64,000 nt of DNA from the NCBI GenBank assembly GCA_016716125.1, contig JADJWZ010000011.1, positions 1 to 64,000 on the forward strand. Direction: 5' to 3'. The DNA is from Ignavibacteria bacterium (lineage in GTDB: Bacteria > Bacteroidota > Ignavibacteria > Tepidaquicellales > Tepidaquicellaceae). Made by a program: the position numbers and the translations under genes. A model generated the notes under the pieces. It was not told where the DNA came from. It did not search any database and saw nothing but the letters and a program-made list of their open reading frames with translations. Below are positions 26,941 to 37,061 of the stretch, piece after piece. Position 1 is the stretch's first letter. Each line of letters starts with the position of its first letter.

Positions 26941-28089
26941 TTAAAAGTTTACAAGCAAACCGAATCTGAGAGTGTTTTCAAGCGGATGATTTTCTTCAAT
27001 GGTACTGAGATAACTGAAATCAAATCCATACAGACTATACCGAATACCTGCTCCCAGTGTATAAAATTTCCTGTTCCCGTATGAAGGATCTTCATAGAAA
27101 TATCCTGCTCTGAGAGCAATTAATCTCGGACTACCGTACCAGAATTCCGCTCCGACGGAAGACTGGAATGATTTTGCAATTCCGGATATTCCGCCTTTCC
27201 ATGAAGTGAATATAGCTTTATAAACAGGATCTACTGAGCCGGGAGTTATTACAACACCGGAGTCATCTATCACCGCAAGAGTTCTGTTTACAAGTAGTTT
27301 TGAAAAATCTGCTGTAAGAGCAAGCGAATTAAATTCTGTTTTAATAACTTCATAGGAAAAACCGAATCTGAATTGTGTAGGTAGAGGGTCTGCCTGATCC
27401 TGATCAACGTATGAAATCGCCGGACCGAAGTTTGACAGATTTATTCCTGTTGAGAATCTATTCTTTAAAAAACTTGCTCCTGTTACCGGTCTCCACATAG
27501 TTGAAAGATCGACGGCAGCGGAAATACCTGTTCCTGTGCCCTGTTCCTGTCCTACATTTAGATTTTCAGGAGATAATCTGCTGTATATGAATCTTCCTGA
27601 TACTCCGCCCGCCCATTCTTTACTGAGCATTGTAGCATAAGAAACTGCAAAAGCCATTTCGTAGGCTTTGTAATTTCTGTCAGGCTGAGCGTTTCCAAAT
27701 TCATCCGTAACAATAACTTCACCAATATTAAGATATGTAAGACTTGCGCCTAATGTACCGTTAATACTTTTGACAAATTTTTTCCCGGCTATGTAGTCGT
27801 AAAAAAGATCGCCTATATTAAGTCCGGCGAGCCAGGGTGAGTGAGTGAAATTTACTTCAGTACCTATTTTTTGAAAGGCGAGACCTGAAGGATTCCAGTG
27901 CATAGCTGTTGCATCATCAGCGATTGCAGTACCGGTTTCACCCATACCGCCGAATCTTGAATTCGGTCCGATAAGAAGAAAAGGAACACCGGTTGAAACA
28001 GAGTTCTGAGCTTTTACATCTGCACTGTCAAATGCAATAATTCCTATTATAGCTGACAAAATGCATAGTTTTTTTAATGTTAATAACAT
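26941..28089 (-). CDS. porV: Type IX secretion outer-membrane protein PorV (LptO)
   Basis: 382 residues from ATG 28089, chosen because a GGAGG lies 11 bases upstream and a signal peptide follows (LLTLKKLCILSAIIGIIAF). Longer frames run into porU. The mature N-terminus 'VSTGVPFLLIGPNSRFGGMGETGTAIADDATAMHWNPSGLAF' is the hallmark of PorV/PorQ barrels, and the protein ends in a beta strand (LRFGLLVNF). PorV shuttles cargo from the translocon to the PorU sortase. Gene adjacency to porU supports the assignment over PorQ. Confidence 0.9.
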   Translation of the reverse strand: MLLTLKKLCILSAIIGIIAFDSADVKAQNSVSTGVPFLLIGPNSRFGGMGETGTAIADDATAMHWNPSGLAFQKIGTEVNFTHSPWLAGLNIGDLFYDYIAGKKFVKSINGTLGASLTYLNIGEVIVTDEFGNAQPDRNYKAYEMAFAVSYATMLSKEWAGGVSGRFIYSRLSPENLNVGQEQGTGTGISAAVDLSTMWRPVTGASFLKNRFSTGINLSNFGPAISYVDQDQADPLPTQFRFGFSYEVIKTEFNSLALTADFSKLLVNRTLAVIDDSGVVITPGSVDPVYKAIFTSWKGGISGIAKSFQSSVGAEFWYGSPRLIALRAGYFYEDPSYGNRKFYTLGAGIRYSLYGFDFSYLSTIEENHPLENTLRFGLLVNF

Positions 28090-28111
28090 TAAGTGTTTTA
28101 CCTCCATATGA

Positions 28112-31100
28112 TTATTTAAGCATTGCGATTTTTCCGATGGTGTTTTTAGAAAGAGAACCATCGTTTGATTGTATATTAATTTTGTACAGGTAAGTGCCGT
28201 TGGCGATATTGTCACCGTCAGTATCTTTTCCGTCCCATTCAATGGTCACAAATTTATCTGTAATATTGCTCTTATTCAATTCTTTAATTAATCTTCCTCC
28301 TGATGTGTAAATTTTTATCTGTGCATTTACAGGACTGTCAGAATTATGCTGAAAGACAAAACTCGTAAAGTCTTTCATCGGATTTGGATAATTATAAACT
28401 TTATCAAGAGCAAGTTCAGTAGTTGATGTTACATTAAATTCAACTGTCTCAGAGTGAAGGTTATTATAAGTATCCCAGGCATGAACATCGATTTTGTATT
28501 TTCCTGGAGGAAGATCATTAAAATCATATTCAACACTGCCTCTCTGATAGCCAGAAGTGCTAGTATAAAACTGAGTCAGATCAATTTTATTATTTTCATC
28601 TTCATTCAGAACAGCTTCAAGCTTATGACCGATTGTGCCTGTAAGATTCAGACCATTCTCATCAAAAAAGTCAACTATAAGTTTCGGATTTTGATTAACG
28701 ATATCTCCTGTTCTGAAATTTCTGCTGTCGAAATAAATATTAACCTGCGGTCCTGTTGTATCAACAGGCGCATTGGGATCCTCTCCGTCTATTATAAAGT
28801 TTTCGAAAAAACCTATACCGTCAGTCGCGTTGTTCTTAAAATATGAAATAATTTTTCCGTTACCGGGATTATATGAAATATCTTTCGGTACGACAAATTC
28901 CATTATCCATTTACCGTCAGCAATATTCACTTTACCTGAAAAGATCTTACCGCCCTGAAGTTTATAATTAAAGTAACTCTGGAAATCAAGAATTCTTATA
29001 TTTTTGTCAACATCAAGTACATCCATATCAAGCGTACCGTTATAATCTGACCAGAAAGAAGAGTCAGGTCTCAAAACTGAACCGTAAATTTTGACTTTCT
29101 GCAGAGCTTTCATTTCAAATTTATTTTTTGAAGGAGTACTATTAAGACTGTCAATACGAGTTCGGTGCTGCGGTACGCCCAGTCTTACGGTCGGATCACT
29201 GAGCAATGCAAACTTGAGGTCATTATCTAAATATAATTGCTGCTTGACATTAAACATAGCTTTACCGAGTCTGAGTCTTAGATTTAATGTGTCTGTGGAA
29301 AATAAATTTCTGTATAAAAGATTATTAAAAATTGCATTGGGAACTGAATATACCGGCCTTACTGCAGCAGAAATACCAATTGTCCCTTTATCTTTAATAA
29401 GCACCAATTGTTCTGCAGCGCTTAGAATGAACGGATCATCCCATCGAGCCAGATCACAGCTGGCAATTGTTATAAATGGTAATTTCTTGTTGTTAGTAAG
29501 CTGAGGAATGGAAATTTGTCTTTCAAAAATTCTTTCATGCGCCCAAAGGTCAACGCTGCCGTGACCTGTATAATTGATGAGAAGTTTTCCGTCATTCCAT
29601 TGTTTAATTATGTCAACATTTGCGCCGGGTTTTCTTCTTCCCTGCGGCGTTATTTCCGTGGGATAACTGACAATATAAATCTTGTTTTTTTTCAAATAAC
29701 CGGGGGAATTATTCTGCGCAACATCTTCGCACTGATCTGTATGCAGACTGCCTTCCTGTCCCTGTGTTTGTTCAGTAGTCCAGCCGTCATCTGCAATATA
29801 GAGCGCTTCATTTCTCCACTTACCGTAATTATCAGGACTTTCATACTGAATGATCTTGTCAATGTATGCATTAGCATCATCTATAGAATTAGCATTGATC
29901 CTTCCGGAAACGAATTCCACAATGTTAATACTGCTTGGCTCAATGTAATTCTCATTAATTTCAAGTATATAGTCATCGCTGCAGTAACTTTCCACATCAT
30001 CTGCATACTGAGAATTTCTTTGGATCGGAGGGACCCAGTTTTTAATATTTCCGTTATAAATATTATAAATATTTTTATAATCATAACTGCCATCTCCGAA
30101 AAATAATATATATACCGGTCTTTCCTGCCAGTTTACATATGTATATTTCAGAAAATTTCTCATAGCAACAGGATCTACCATTCCGTTTGAGAATTCATTA
30201 AATATTTGTTCTATATCAACAACAATTGTTTTGAGGTAATTACTTCCCGATGCCTGTCTGATATCTCTGAGTCTGTTCGCAGCAGGTATAAATTCTTTAG
30301 GTGATATTATTATAAACGAAGCTCCGTCTGCAAATTCGCCTTTGAGATTCTGATTAGGGATCCTTGCGGAAATTGAAACAGGCGTTTTATAATTAGCGGA
30401 ATTTAATGCATAATATTCTTTGGGATTTCCAATTGTGATGTTGTCCTGAAATTTTAATATCCCGTTAGAAACTGACACAGGATTGATAATAAAAGGTTCA
30501 GTAATATTTGTAACATCTAAAAGCATTAGATCCTGATCAGTAAAACCTGTTACCTGATACTCTACTAATGCGCTTGTATCGGGAGAATTAAATCTCAGAA
30601 AATTATTATCAGCTGCGAGCCTTCTGTTATATAAGATCTCATAATAATCATAATATCCTGAAACGTTTGGCGAATTACCATCCTGTGATCTCAGCGATGC
30701 TCTAAAATTTACTGAAGTCCTTCCCGGTAAAAGGGGATAGTTTACTCCGAGAATATTATTATTAAGGTACGAAAGATTAATATGCGAAAAGCCGTTGATA
30801 GAATGAATGAACTGATTTGTAATGAATCCTGAATTCAGATCTTCAAGTCTCCATGTAGTCGGAAAAAAAGAACCATTACCGAATCTAAATCTGAAATTTA
30901 CATTTGTTCCGTCTATGTATCCTTTAAGTTCTTTATTAAAAGTAAAGCTTTCGTTAACTCCGATCCTCTGACTTACCCAAAGATAACCGGTGGATCCGAG
31001 ATTATTAATTTCAGGTTCTTCAAAAATTTTGTCCTGAAAATAGGGGAGGGGATTAATGCCGGGAGAATTGATTGAATTAACCGCTGCCATTCTCTGACCC

Positions 31101-32242
31101 TGAGCTCCTCCAAATGTAATCCAGTAATAATTAACTTTTGAAAATTTATTCAGACCATGCAGAAAAGAATTATAAAAGCTGTTGAATTTCCATTCATTCG
31201 GACTCCTTCCGTAAAATACAATATAATCATCATCATTGAATTGTCCGTCGTCTTCACCGGATACAAATATTTTATTTTCCAGAAGATCGACAGGCACCGG
31301 ATCTGAATTTCGGTAAGGCAGATCGCCGCCGCCGTTGCCGTAAATTTTTATAGTCCTCGGGTCTATATTGTTTGCATTTATACCTGCGCTCTGCAGATAA
31401 CTTTTACTGATCTTATAAACACCTGATTCCCTAACTTCCATTTTATAAAAATCTCCTGAAGCAAGAACGCTGTTAACAGCCGGTTGGTCCCTGAGTTCAT
31501 TGAATTCTTTTGTGGACCAGTTAAGAGCCACATCAGAATTCAAAGCAATTCCATGCAGAAACATTCTTTCCTCAGAACTTAGATTTTTGTTAATATAAAC
31601 AGGACTGCCGTCGAAAATAATTTTAATACGCATGTATGAAAACTTTTTTGCTGTCCCTGTAACCGGATTATACTGCACCGGAAATATTTTCAAATATCCG
31701 AAATATTTATTTCTAAGTGAGCCTGAAGAAAATACTGCTGCGTTATTTTCGGGATAATTAGAATTCCGGCTGTATACCTTTGAGTCTTCTTCATATACCG
31801 GAGTATACTCCTTAATTTTTTGATTGTATATATAACCGGGAACAGGTTTTATTCTAGCGTTATATTCTTCGGAAAAAGCAGCGTCAACAATTTCTATTCT
31901 GTTTCTGCCGTTTGGAGTCGGAAGTATAAGAGGGAAAGATCTGAATTTAAGATCCGGGCTTCCTTTTGTATCCACTGAGCTTATAGAGTTTTCAAAATCA
32001 ATCTCATTTTTATAAACCGGCATGAATTCAATTTCTAAAAATGATTCGTTTGAATTAATTATTTTATAATCTATAACTTCAGCTTCCGTCTGATTTACAT
32101 ACCGGGAATTTTCTTCTTTCGTATTACGAGAGATAGATTCTTTATTCTGAGAGTAGGAATTCTCTGCAAAAAGAATTAAGATCAGTATTATTACGACGGT
32201 ATGTAAATTTTTAAATATTGAAAAGCCGGGATTATTTTCCAT
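28112..32242 (-). CDS. porU: Type IX secretion system sortase PorU
   Basis: 1376 residues. A signal peptide is followed by a long N-terminal beta region and a gingipain-like C25 domain in the middle: catalytic His894 in 'LLINYTGHGSVDLWAHE' and Cys929 in 'FITIASCDLARWDDP'. The C-terminus has an FlgD-like Ig domain ('YNYPNPMKDFTSFVF', 'IEWDGKDTDGDNIANGTYLYKI'). The sortase removes the T9SS tail of cargo and links it to surface anchor. The length fits the family. It is followed 22 bp later by porV. Confidence 0.94.
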   Translation of the reverse strand: MENNPGFSIFKNLHTVVIILILILFAENSYSQNKESISRNTKEENSRYVNQTEAEVIDYKIINSNESFLEIEFMPVYKNEIDFENSISSVDTKGSPDLKFRSFPLILPTPNGRNRIEIVDAAFSEEYNARIKPVPGYIYNQKIKEYTPVYEEDSKVYSRNSNYPENNAAVFSSGSLRNKYFGYLKIFPVQYNPVTGTAKKFSYMRIKIIFDGSPVYINKNLSSEERMFLHGIALNSDVALNWSTKEFNELRDQPAVNSVLASGDFYKMEVRESGVYKISKSYLQSAGINANNIDPRTIKIYGNGGGDLPYRNSDPVPVDLLENKIFVSGEDDGQFNDDDYIVFYGRSPNEWKFNSFYNSFLHGLNKFSKVNYYWITFGGAQGQRMAAVNSINSPGINPLPYFQDKIFEEPEINNLGSTGYLWVSQRIGVNESFTFNKELKGYIDGTNVNFRFRFGNGSFFPTTWRLEDLNSGFITNQFIHSINGFSHINLSYLNNNILGVNYPLLPGRTSVNFRASLRSQDGNSPNVSGYYDYYEILYNRRLAADNNFLRFNSPDTSALVEYQVTGFTDQDLMLLDVTNITEPFIINPVSVSNGILKFQDNITIGNPKEYYALNSANYKTPVSISARIPNQNLKGEFADGASFIIISPKEFIPAANRLRDIRQASGSNYLKTIVVDIEQIFNEFSNGMVDPVAMRNFLKYTYVNWQERPVYILFFGDGSYDYKNIYNIYNGNIKNWVPPIQRNSQYADDVESYCSDDYILEINENYIEPSSINIVEFVSGRINANSIDDANAYIDKIIQYESPDNYGKWRNEALYIADDGWTTEQTQGQEGSLHTDQCEDVAQNNSPGYLKKNKIYIVSYPTEITPQGRRKPGANVDIIKQWNDGKLLINYTGHGSVDLWAHERIFERQISIPQLTNNKKLPFITIASCDLARWDDPFILSAAEQLVLIKDKGTIGISAAVRPVYSVPNAIFNNLLYRNLFSTDTLNLRLRLGKAMFNVKQQLYLDNDLKFALLSDPTVRLGVPQHRTRIDSLNSTPSKNKFEMKALQKVKIYGSVLRPDSSFWSDYNGTLDMDVLDVDKNIRILDFQSYFNYKLQGGKIFSGKVNIADGKWIMEFVVPKDISYNPGNGKIISYFKNNATDGIGFFENFIIDGEDPNAPVDTTGPQVNIYFDSRNFRTGDIVNQNPKLIVDFFDENGLNLTGTIGHKLEAVLNEDENNKIDLTQFYTSTSGYQRGSVEYDFNDLPPGKYKIDVHAWDTYNNLHSETVEFNVTSTTELALDKVYNYPNPMKDFTSFVFQHNSDSPVNAQIKIYTSGGRLIKELNKSNITDKFVTIEWDGKDTDGDNIANGTYLYKINIQSNDGSLSKNTIGKIAMLK

Positions 32243-32314
32243 TTTTTTATTTTACTTTTTTAGAGTACCATTGAAGTAACAATAATAGTCATTAAAAATT
32301 TCTTAAATTAAATT

Positions 32315-32372
32315 AAAAAACCATTTCGTAAAGACAATAAGTATTCTTTATAAAATGGTTTTTTAAAATTAA
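32315..32372 (-). terminator. Terminator-like hairpin after rnc
   Basis: AAAAAACCATTT (from 32315) pairs with AAATGGTTTTTT near 32352-32363, with extra inner pairing. On the minus strand the stem ends in a T run. The 277 bp between porU and rnc otherwise shows no gene. Confidence 0.55.
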
Positions 32373-32519
32373 ATGCATAGAGTGTTTGAAAAAATACTTA
32401 AAAAATTAATACCAAACTTCTCTATACAGTTATTGTTTTAAATTTATGGACTTTGCAAATATATTGTTAGATACTTTGAAAATCAATACTCTATCAAATA
32501 TTATTCTAAGATATTTTTC

Positions 32520-33359
32520 TTAATGAAGTTTCTCTGTTGCATTCTTTTTTGTCAGACCCATCTTCTCAAGTACTTCCAGATTATTCAAAGCATTCTTAGC
32601 AGATTCCTGCTCAGCCTGTTTTTTAGATTTGCCTTTCCCGATACCGAGACTTCTTTTATTAACGAACACTTCAACAGTAAATAATTTATTATGCTCGGGA
32701 CCTTCTTCTTTTATGATCGAATATTCGGGAATAAAATCCGTATGCGCCTGTACATATTCCAGAAATTTACTTTTATGATTTTCGTCAAAATGATTAAGCC
32801 ATTTAATATCAAGCTTTATAAAAATCTCATGGTTGAGAAAATCCTTTGCAGATTCATAACCCGAATCCATAAACACAGCGCCTATCAATGCTTCATAAGT
32901 ATCCGCAAGAATAGTGTCATAACCTTCATCAATGGATTTCTTTGCAGTATATGAAGCAAGCAGGAATTCCTGAAGTCTTAGATTTTTTGCTCTTTCAGCA
33001 AGGAATTTTTTATTCACAAGAATGGATCTGAATTTTGTAAGGTCGCCTTCCTCGTTCAGCGGAAAATTTTTGAAAAGATACTCTGCAACTACTAGATCAA
33101 GTACTGCATCACCTAAGAATTCGAGTCTTTCGTTTGAAATAATTCCGACTCTTGAGATGTCAGTTTTAACCGTAAGAAATGATCTGTGTGTAAGCGCAGT
33201 TACAAAAAAATTTTTATCAATTATTTTATATTTAAGCAGCTTTTGAAGTTCAGCGAAATCAACAAAATCGATCAGATTCTGTTTAATGCTCTTTTTCCTT
33301 TCCTGCTGTTTATAGAAAGGATATAATTTTCTCAGGCGTTTTTTAAAAAGATTGAACAT
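32520..33359 (-). CDS. rnc: Ribonuclease III
   Basis: 279 residues. The RNase III signature is 'NERLEFLGDAVLDLVVAEYLF' near 95-115, with a second acidic cluster in 'DTYEALIGAVFMDSGYE', and a C-terminal double-stranded RNA-binding domain ('SKFLEYVQAHTDFIPEYSIIKEEGPEHNKLFTVEVFV', 'GKGKSKKQAEQESAKNAL'). It processes rRNA precursors and structured mRNAs. It is the last gene of acpP-fabF-rnc, a common arrangement. Confidence 0.95.
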   Translation of the reverse strand: MFNLFKKRLRKLYPFYKQQERKKSIKQNLIDFVDFAELQKLLKYKIIDKNFFVTALTHRSFLTVKTDISRVGIISNERLEFLGDAVLDLVVAEYLFKNFPLNEEGDLTKFRSILVNKKFLAERAKNLRLQEFLLASYTAKKSIDEGYDTILADTYEALIGAVFMDSGYESAKDFLNHEIFIKLDIKWLNHFDENHKSKFLEYVQAHTDFIPEYSIIKEEGPEHNKLFTVEVFVNKRSLGIGKGKSKKQAEQESAKNALNNLEVLEKMGLTKKNATEKLH

Positions 33360-33386
33360 ATGATTTTATGAAGATGTCTGAATAAA

Positions 33387-34634
33387 TCAGTCCTCGAATT
33401 TTTTAAATAAAATTGCGGTGTTATGACCTCCGAATCCGGAATTCTCAGAGAGTACGGTTTTAACATCTTTTTTTAATGCAGTATTCACCACATAATTAAG
33501 ATCACATTCCGGATCTTTCTCTTCGTAATTTATGGTTGGGGGTATGATGCCGTCGCGTATTGTCAAAACGGATGCGATTGCTTCGATCGCTCCTGCTGCG
33601 CCAAGTAAATGTCCAATCATGGATTTAATGGAATGAACCGGAATCTCCATAGCTCTTTCCTTAAATACATTTTTAATTGCGAGTGTTTCGTTTTTATCAT
33701 TATAATAAGTGGAAGTACCGTGAGCGTTTATAACATCAACGTCATTGATCGTAAGATTTGAATTTTTTATTGCGATTGAGATTGCTCTTCCGACACCTTC
33801 GCCCTGCGGAGCAGGTTCAGTAATATGATAAGCGTCTGCCGTAAGTCCGAATCCGGTAATTTCGGCATATATCTTTGCTCCTCTTGATTTAGCATGTTCC
33901 ATCTCTTCAAGTATGAGAGTAGCGCCGCCTTCTCCCATTACAAATCCATCCCTGTTTTTCTCAAAAGGTCTTGATGCTTTCTGAGGCGCGTCATTTCTGG
34001 TAGATAATGCTTTCATGGAATTAAAACCGCCGACACCCATCGGACAGATCACAGCTTCAGCTCCGCCTGTGATCATAATATCGGCATCGCCTCTTTCAAT
34101 GAGCATTACAGAGTCAGCAATGGAATGCGCGGAAGTAGTGCATGCGGAGATCGTTGCGTAATTAGGACCTTTAAATCCATATTTCATTGAGATTCTTCCT
34201 GCGGCAATATCAGCGATAAGCATTGGTATAAAAAACGGACTTATTCTGTCCGGATTACCGTCCCTTTTGTATAAATTTATCTGCTGATTATGATATGTCC
34301 ACATACCGCCTATTCCTGAACCATACACTACTCCGGCTCTTTCCTGATCTACTTTTTCAATATTCAGGCCGGAGTCTTTAATTGCTTCTTCTGTCGCTGC
34401 AAGAGCGTATTGTGTAAAAGGGTCAACGCGCTGGGAAAGTTTTCTGTCCATATAATTGGTAGGGTCGAAACCTTTAAGTTCAGCTGCAAATTTTGTGTCG
34501 AATTCAGTGGTGTCAAAATATGTTATATTATCAACACCGCTCTTTCCTTCAATCAAAGCAGTCCAGAACTCATTTATATTTAATCCAACCGGACTAACAA
34601 CTCCGATACCTGTTACAACAACTCTTCTCTTCAT
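33387..34634 (-). CDS. fabF: Beta-ketoacyl-ACP synthase II
   Basis: 415 residues. The nucleophile Cys is in 'ISACTTSAHSIADS', and the two catalytic His are in 'NAHGTSTYYND' and 'SMIGHLLGAAGA'. The C-terminal 'NSGFGGHNTAILFKK' is intact. The enzyme elongates acyl-ACP in fatty acid synthesis. It follows acpP by 30 bp. Confidence 0.96.
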   Translation of the reverse strand: MKRRVVVTGIGVVSPVGLNINEFWTALIEGKSGVDNITYFDTTEFDTKFAAELKGFDPTNYMDRKLSQRVDPFTQYALAATEEAIKDSGLNIEKVDQERAGVVYGSGIGGMWTYHNQQINLYKRDGNPDRISPFFIPMLIADIAAGRISMKYGFKGPNYATISACTTSAHSIADSVMLIERGDADIMITGGAEAVICPMGVGGFNSMKALSTRNDAPQKASRPFEKNRDGFVMGEGGATLILEEMEHAKSRGAKIYAEITGFGLTADAYHITEPAPQGEGVGRAISIAIKNSNLTINDVDVINAHGTSTYYNDKNETLAIKNVFKERAMEIPVHSIKSMIGHLLGAAGAIEAIASVLTIRDGIIPPTINYEEKDPECDLNYVVNTALKKDVKTVLSENSGFGGHNTAILFKKFED

Positions 34635-34664
34635 GATTATATTTTATAATATCTCAGGAAAAAA

Positions 34665-34913
34665 TTATTTGGTAGAAATTTTTTCTGAAATATAACTGAC
34701 CGCATCACCGACCTTTTGAATTTTTTCGGCATCTTCGTCAGGAATTTTAATATCGAATTCTTCTTCAAATTTCATGACAAGCTCAACAGTATCAAGTGAA
34801 TCTGCTCCCAGGTCATTTATAAATGAAGCTTCATTTGTAACTTTGGATTCTTCAACTCCGAGTTTATCTACTACTGCGCTTTTTACTTTTGCTTCGATTT
34901 CAGCATTTGTCAT
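34665..34913 (-). CDS. acpP: Acyl carrier protein
   Basis: 82 residues with the 4'-phosphopantetheine attachment motif 'DLGADSLDTVELVMKFEEEF' (Ser in DSL) and the usual acidic composition. A clear AAGGAG ribosome-binding site precedes the ATG. First gene of acpP-fabF-rnc. Confidence 0.97.
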   Translation of the reverse strand: MTNAEIEAKVKSAVVDKLGVEESKVTNEASFINDLGADSLDTVELVMKFEEEFDIKIPDEDAEKIQKVGDAVSYISEKISTK

Positions 34914-35019
34914 TTCTTAAATCTCCTTAAAATAATTTAATGTTTTTAAATTTAATCGAACAATATATGAAAATCAAAAAATCTTTAAAAGTTATTTAAA
35001 ATTATTATTATAAGGCAGA

Positions 35020-36093
35020 TTATTTTAATTTCAGACTGTCGGTCTTTATTTCAATGAAGTTTCTCAGAGAATCAAGTTTCATCTGTAATTCTCTCAGCTT
35101 CAGTTCTCTCTCATTCAGCTCGCTTTCCTTATTCAGAATCCTTTCTTCTCTTGATATATAATCTTTTTCTTCCTGTGATTTATCCCAGTATCCGAGATCT
35201 TCGAAATATCCTTTAAATAGGAAGTTATGCTTTAATGCTTCCATATTCTGATAAAAACTGAATGAACCCATTTCGAGATTTGCAGTCGTTGCGTTTGTAT
35301 TCTTGATCACGCCTTTTATATTGTTTGCAAATACGGTATCAGTAAGCAAAGTACCAACCAGACTCTGACTGGAATTTATTTTATCAGTAATGTCTTCAAT
35401 ATTTTTTGAAATGAGATCAATGCTTCCGCCCAGACTCTTGAGATCGTCAGATACAAAGTTAATTGTATTTGACGCCTGTAACAAAATGTTGTTTATCTGA
35501 GCTGTCGATGTAACAAAACTTCCCATCAGTGAATCTATATTGTCGTAAATACTTGTATTGTTAACAAACTGACCCAGCGTGCCTTCTCCTTTATTTATCT
35601 TTATCATAATATCGGAAAGCTCTTTTGAAATTACCTGAGCCTGCAGCGTAGATTCATTCAGATTATTAAAAATATCCTTAACAGTAACCGGCTTAATGGA
35701 TTGAATAGAATCCCCGTCAATTACCATTTGTGAATTTTCATAACCTGCGGTTATGGAAACAATTTTATTTCCGACAAGCCCGTCAGAATTAATTTCAGCT
35801 TTGGAATCTTTTTTAATAAATTTCTGAACATCCATGTTGAGATTCATATTTACGCGGATTTTATCAATAGTAATGATTTCGATGGACTCAACACTACCGA
35901 CATTAATTCCGGCATACTGAACTGAGTTACCCTGTGTAAGACCGTTCACATCGGAAAAAACCGAATATACATTAAAAGTTTTGGTAAAGAGATTTTCTTT
36001 ACCGCCCACGTAAAATAAAGCCAGGACAAACAATGCAAGACCTATAATTATGAATATACCTAGCTTAATATATTTTGATTTGTCAATACCCAT
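35020..36093 (-). CDS. mlaD: MlaD family protein (MCE domain)
   Basis: 357 residues. One N-terminal membrane segment (about 11-30) is followed by a single MCE domain ('FNVYSVFSDVNGLTQGNSVQYAGINVGSVESI', 'INSDGLVGNKIVSITAG'), a long helical region, and a Glu/Lys/Arg-rich coiled coil at the end. MCE proteins form hexameric lipid channels with MlaE and MlaF. It is the last of three transporter genes in the order mlaE, mlaF, mlaD. Confidence 0.9.
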   Translation of the reverse strand: MGIDKSKYIKLGIFIIIGLALFVLALFYVGGKENLFTKTFNVYSVFSDVNGLTQGNSVQYAGINVGSVESIEIITIDKIRVNMNLNMDVQKFIKKDSKAEINSDGLVGNKIVSITAGYENSQMVIDGDSIQSIKPVTVKDIFNNLNESTLQAQVISKELSDIMIKINKGEGTLGQFVNNTSIYDNIDSLMGSFVTSTAQINNILLQASNTINFVSDDLKSLGGSIDLISKNIEDITDKINSSQSLVGTLLTDTVFANNIKGVIKNTNATTANLEMGSFSFYQNMEALKHNFLFKGYFEDLGYWDKSQEEKDYISREERILNKESELNERELKLRELQMKLDSLRNFIEIKTDSLKLK

Positions 36094-36206
36094 AACATAA
36101 AAATTAAATTAGTAAATATTTTTTAAAAAATTATTGATTTCGGAAAGATCCGAAAAGTTCAGAATTAATTTTATAATTATTAATTCATATTAATAAAAGT
36201 GTATCA

Positions 36207-36965
36207 TTATGAAAATTCAAAAAAGGTTCTGACAAATTCGTCTTCCGAATTTTTCAGTTCTTCATAACTTCCTTCTGCCGCTATTGTGCCGTCTTTTAAA
36301 ACAAGAATTCGATTTGCTACCAGTTTTGCGCAGGGGATATCATGAGTAACAATAAGCGAAGTTACATTAAGTTTTTCCTGCATTTCAAGAATCAGATGAC
36401 TTATCTCGTTTGAAGTAACCGGGTCAAGTCCTGTAGTCGGTTCATCATAAAGTATTATTTCGGGATCAAGCATTAAAGTTCTTGCAAGACTAATTCTTTT
36501 TTTCATTCCCCCAGACAGCTCTGAAGGCATTTTATCTATTGATTCCGCCAGACTTACATTTTCTAAAACTTCATTTACTTTCTCGCTCAGGTCATGATTT
36601 TTAAAATCAGGCTGCCTTCTCACCGGAAATTCCAGATTTTGTCTGACTGTCATCGAATCATACAAAGCGCCGCTCTGGAAGAGAAAACCAATTCTTCTTC
36701 TAATAAGATTTTTTTCTGTTTCCGGTAAATTTATGAACTCAGTATCAAAAACTTCAATTGTACCTGATGTAGGGTACAGAAGTCCTATAATACACTGAAG
36801 TATAACAGATTTTCCTGTTCCGGATTTTCCAAGCAATACGACAGTTTCTCCTTTTTTAATCTCCACATTAATATCCTTTAAAACGGTCAGGCTGCCAAAA
36901 GATTTTTTAAGGTCAGTTATCTTTAATATTATTTCTCCGGTGTTTTCAGGTTTTTCTTCTGACAT
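36207..36965 (-). CDS. mlaF: MlaF-type ABC transporter ATP-binding protein
   Basis: 252 residues. Walker A GKSGTGKSV near 48-56, signature 'LSGGMKKRISLARTL', Walker B 'EIILYDEPTTGLDP'. LSGGMKKR, with KKR in place of RQR, is characteristic of the MlaF branch. It powers lipid movement across the envelope with MlaE and the MCE protein. Confidence 0.92.
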   Translation of the reverse strand: MSEEKPENTGEIILKITDLKKSFGSLTVLKDINVEIKKGETVVLLGKSGTGKSVILQCIIGLLYPTSGTIEVFDTEFINLPETEKNLIRRRIGFLFQSGALYDSMTVRQNLEFPVRRQPDFKNHDLSEKVNEVLENVSLAESIDKMPSELSGGMKKRISLARTLMLDPEIILYDEPTTGLDPVTSNEISHLILEMQEKLNVTSLIVTHDIPCAKLVANRILVLKDGTIAAEGSYEELKNSEDEFVRTFFEFS

Positions 36966-37061
36966 TATTATTTAAATACAAATTATAAAGCTAAGGATAT
37001 CTATAGATCTGATATTAAATCTTAATTTTTTGAAATATTTTTTTGTAACAGGTTTCATAAA

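Noticed and set aside
29516..30106. Long plus-strand ORF inside porU
   Set aside because: It is antisense to a well-conserved catalytic region, and its translation shows no recognised domain.
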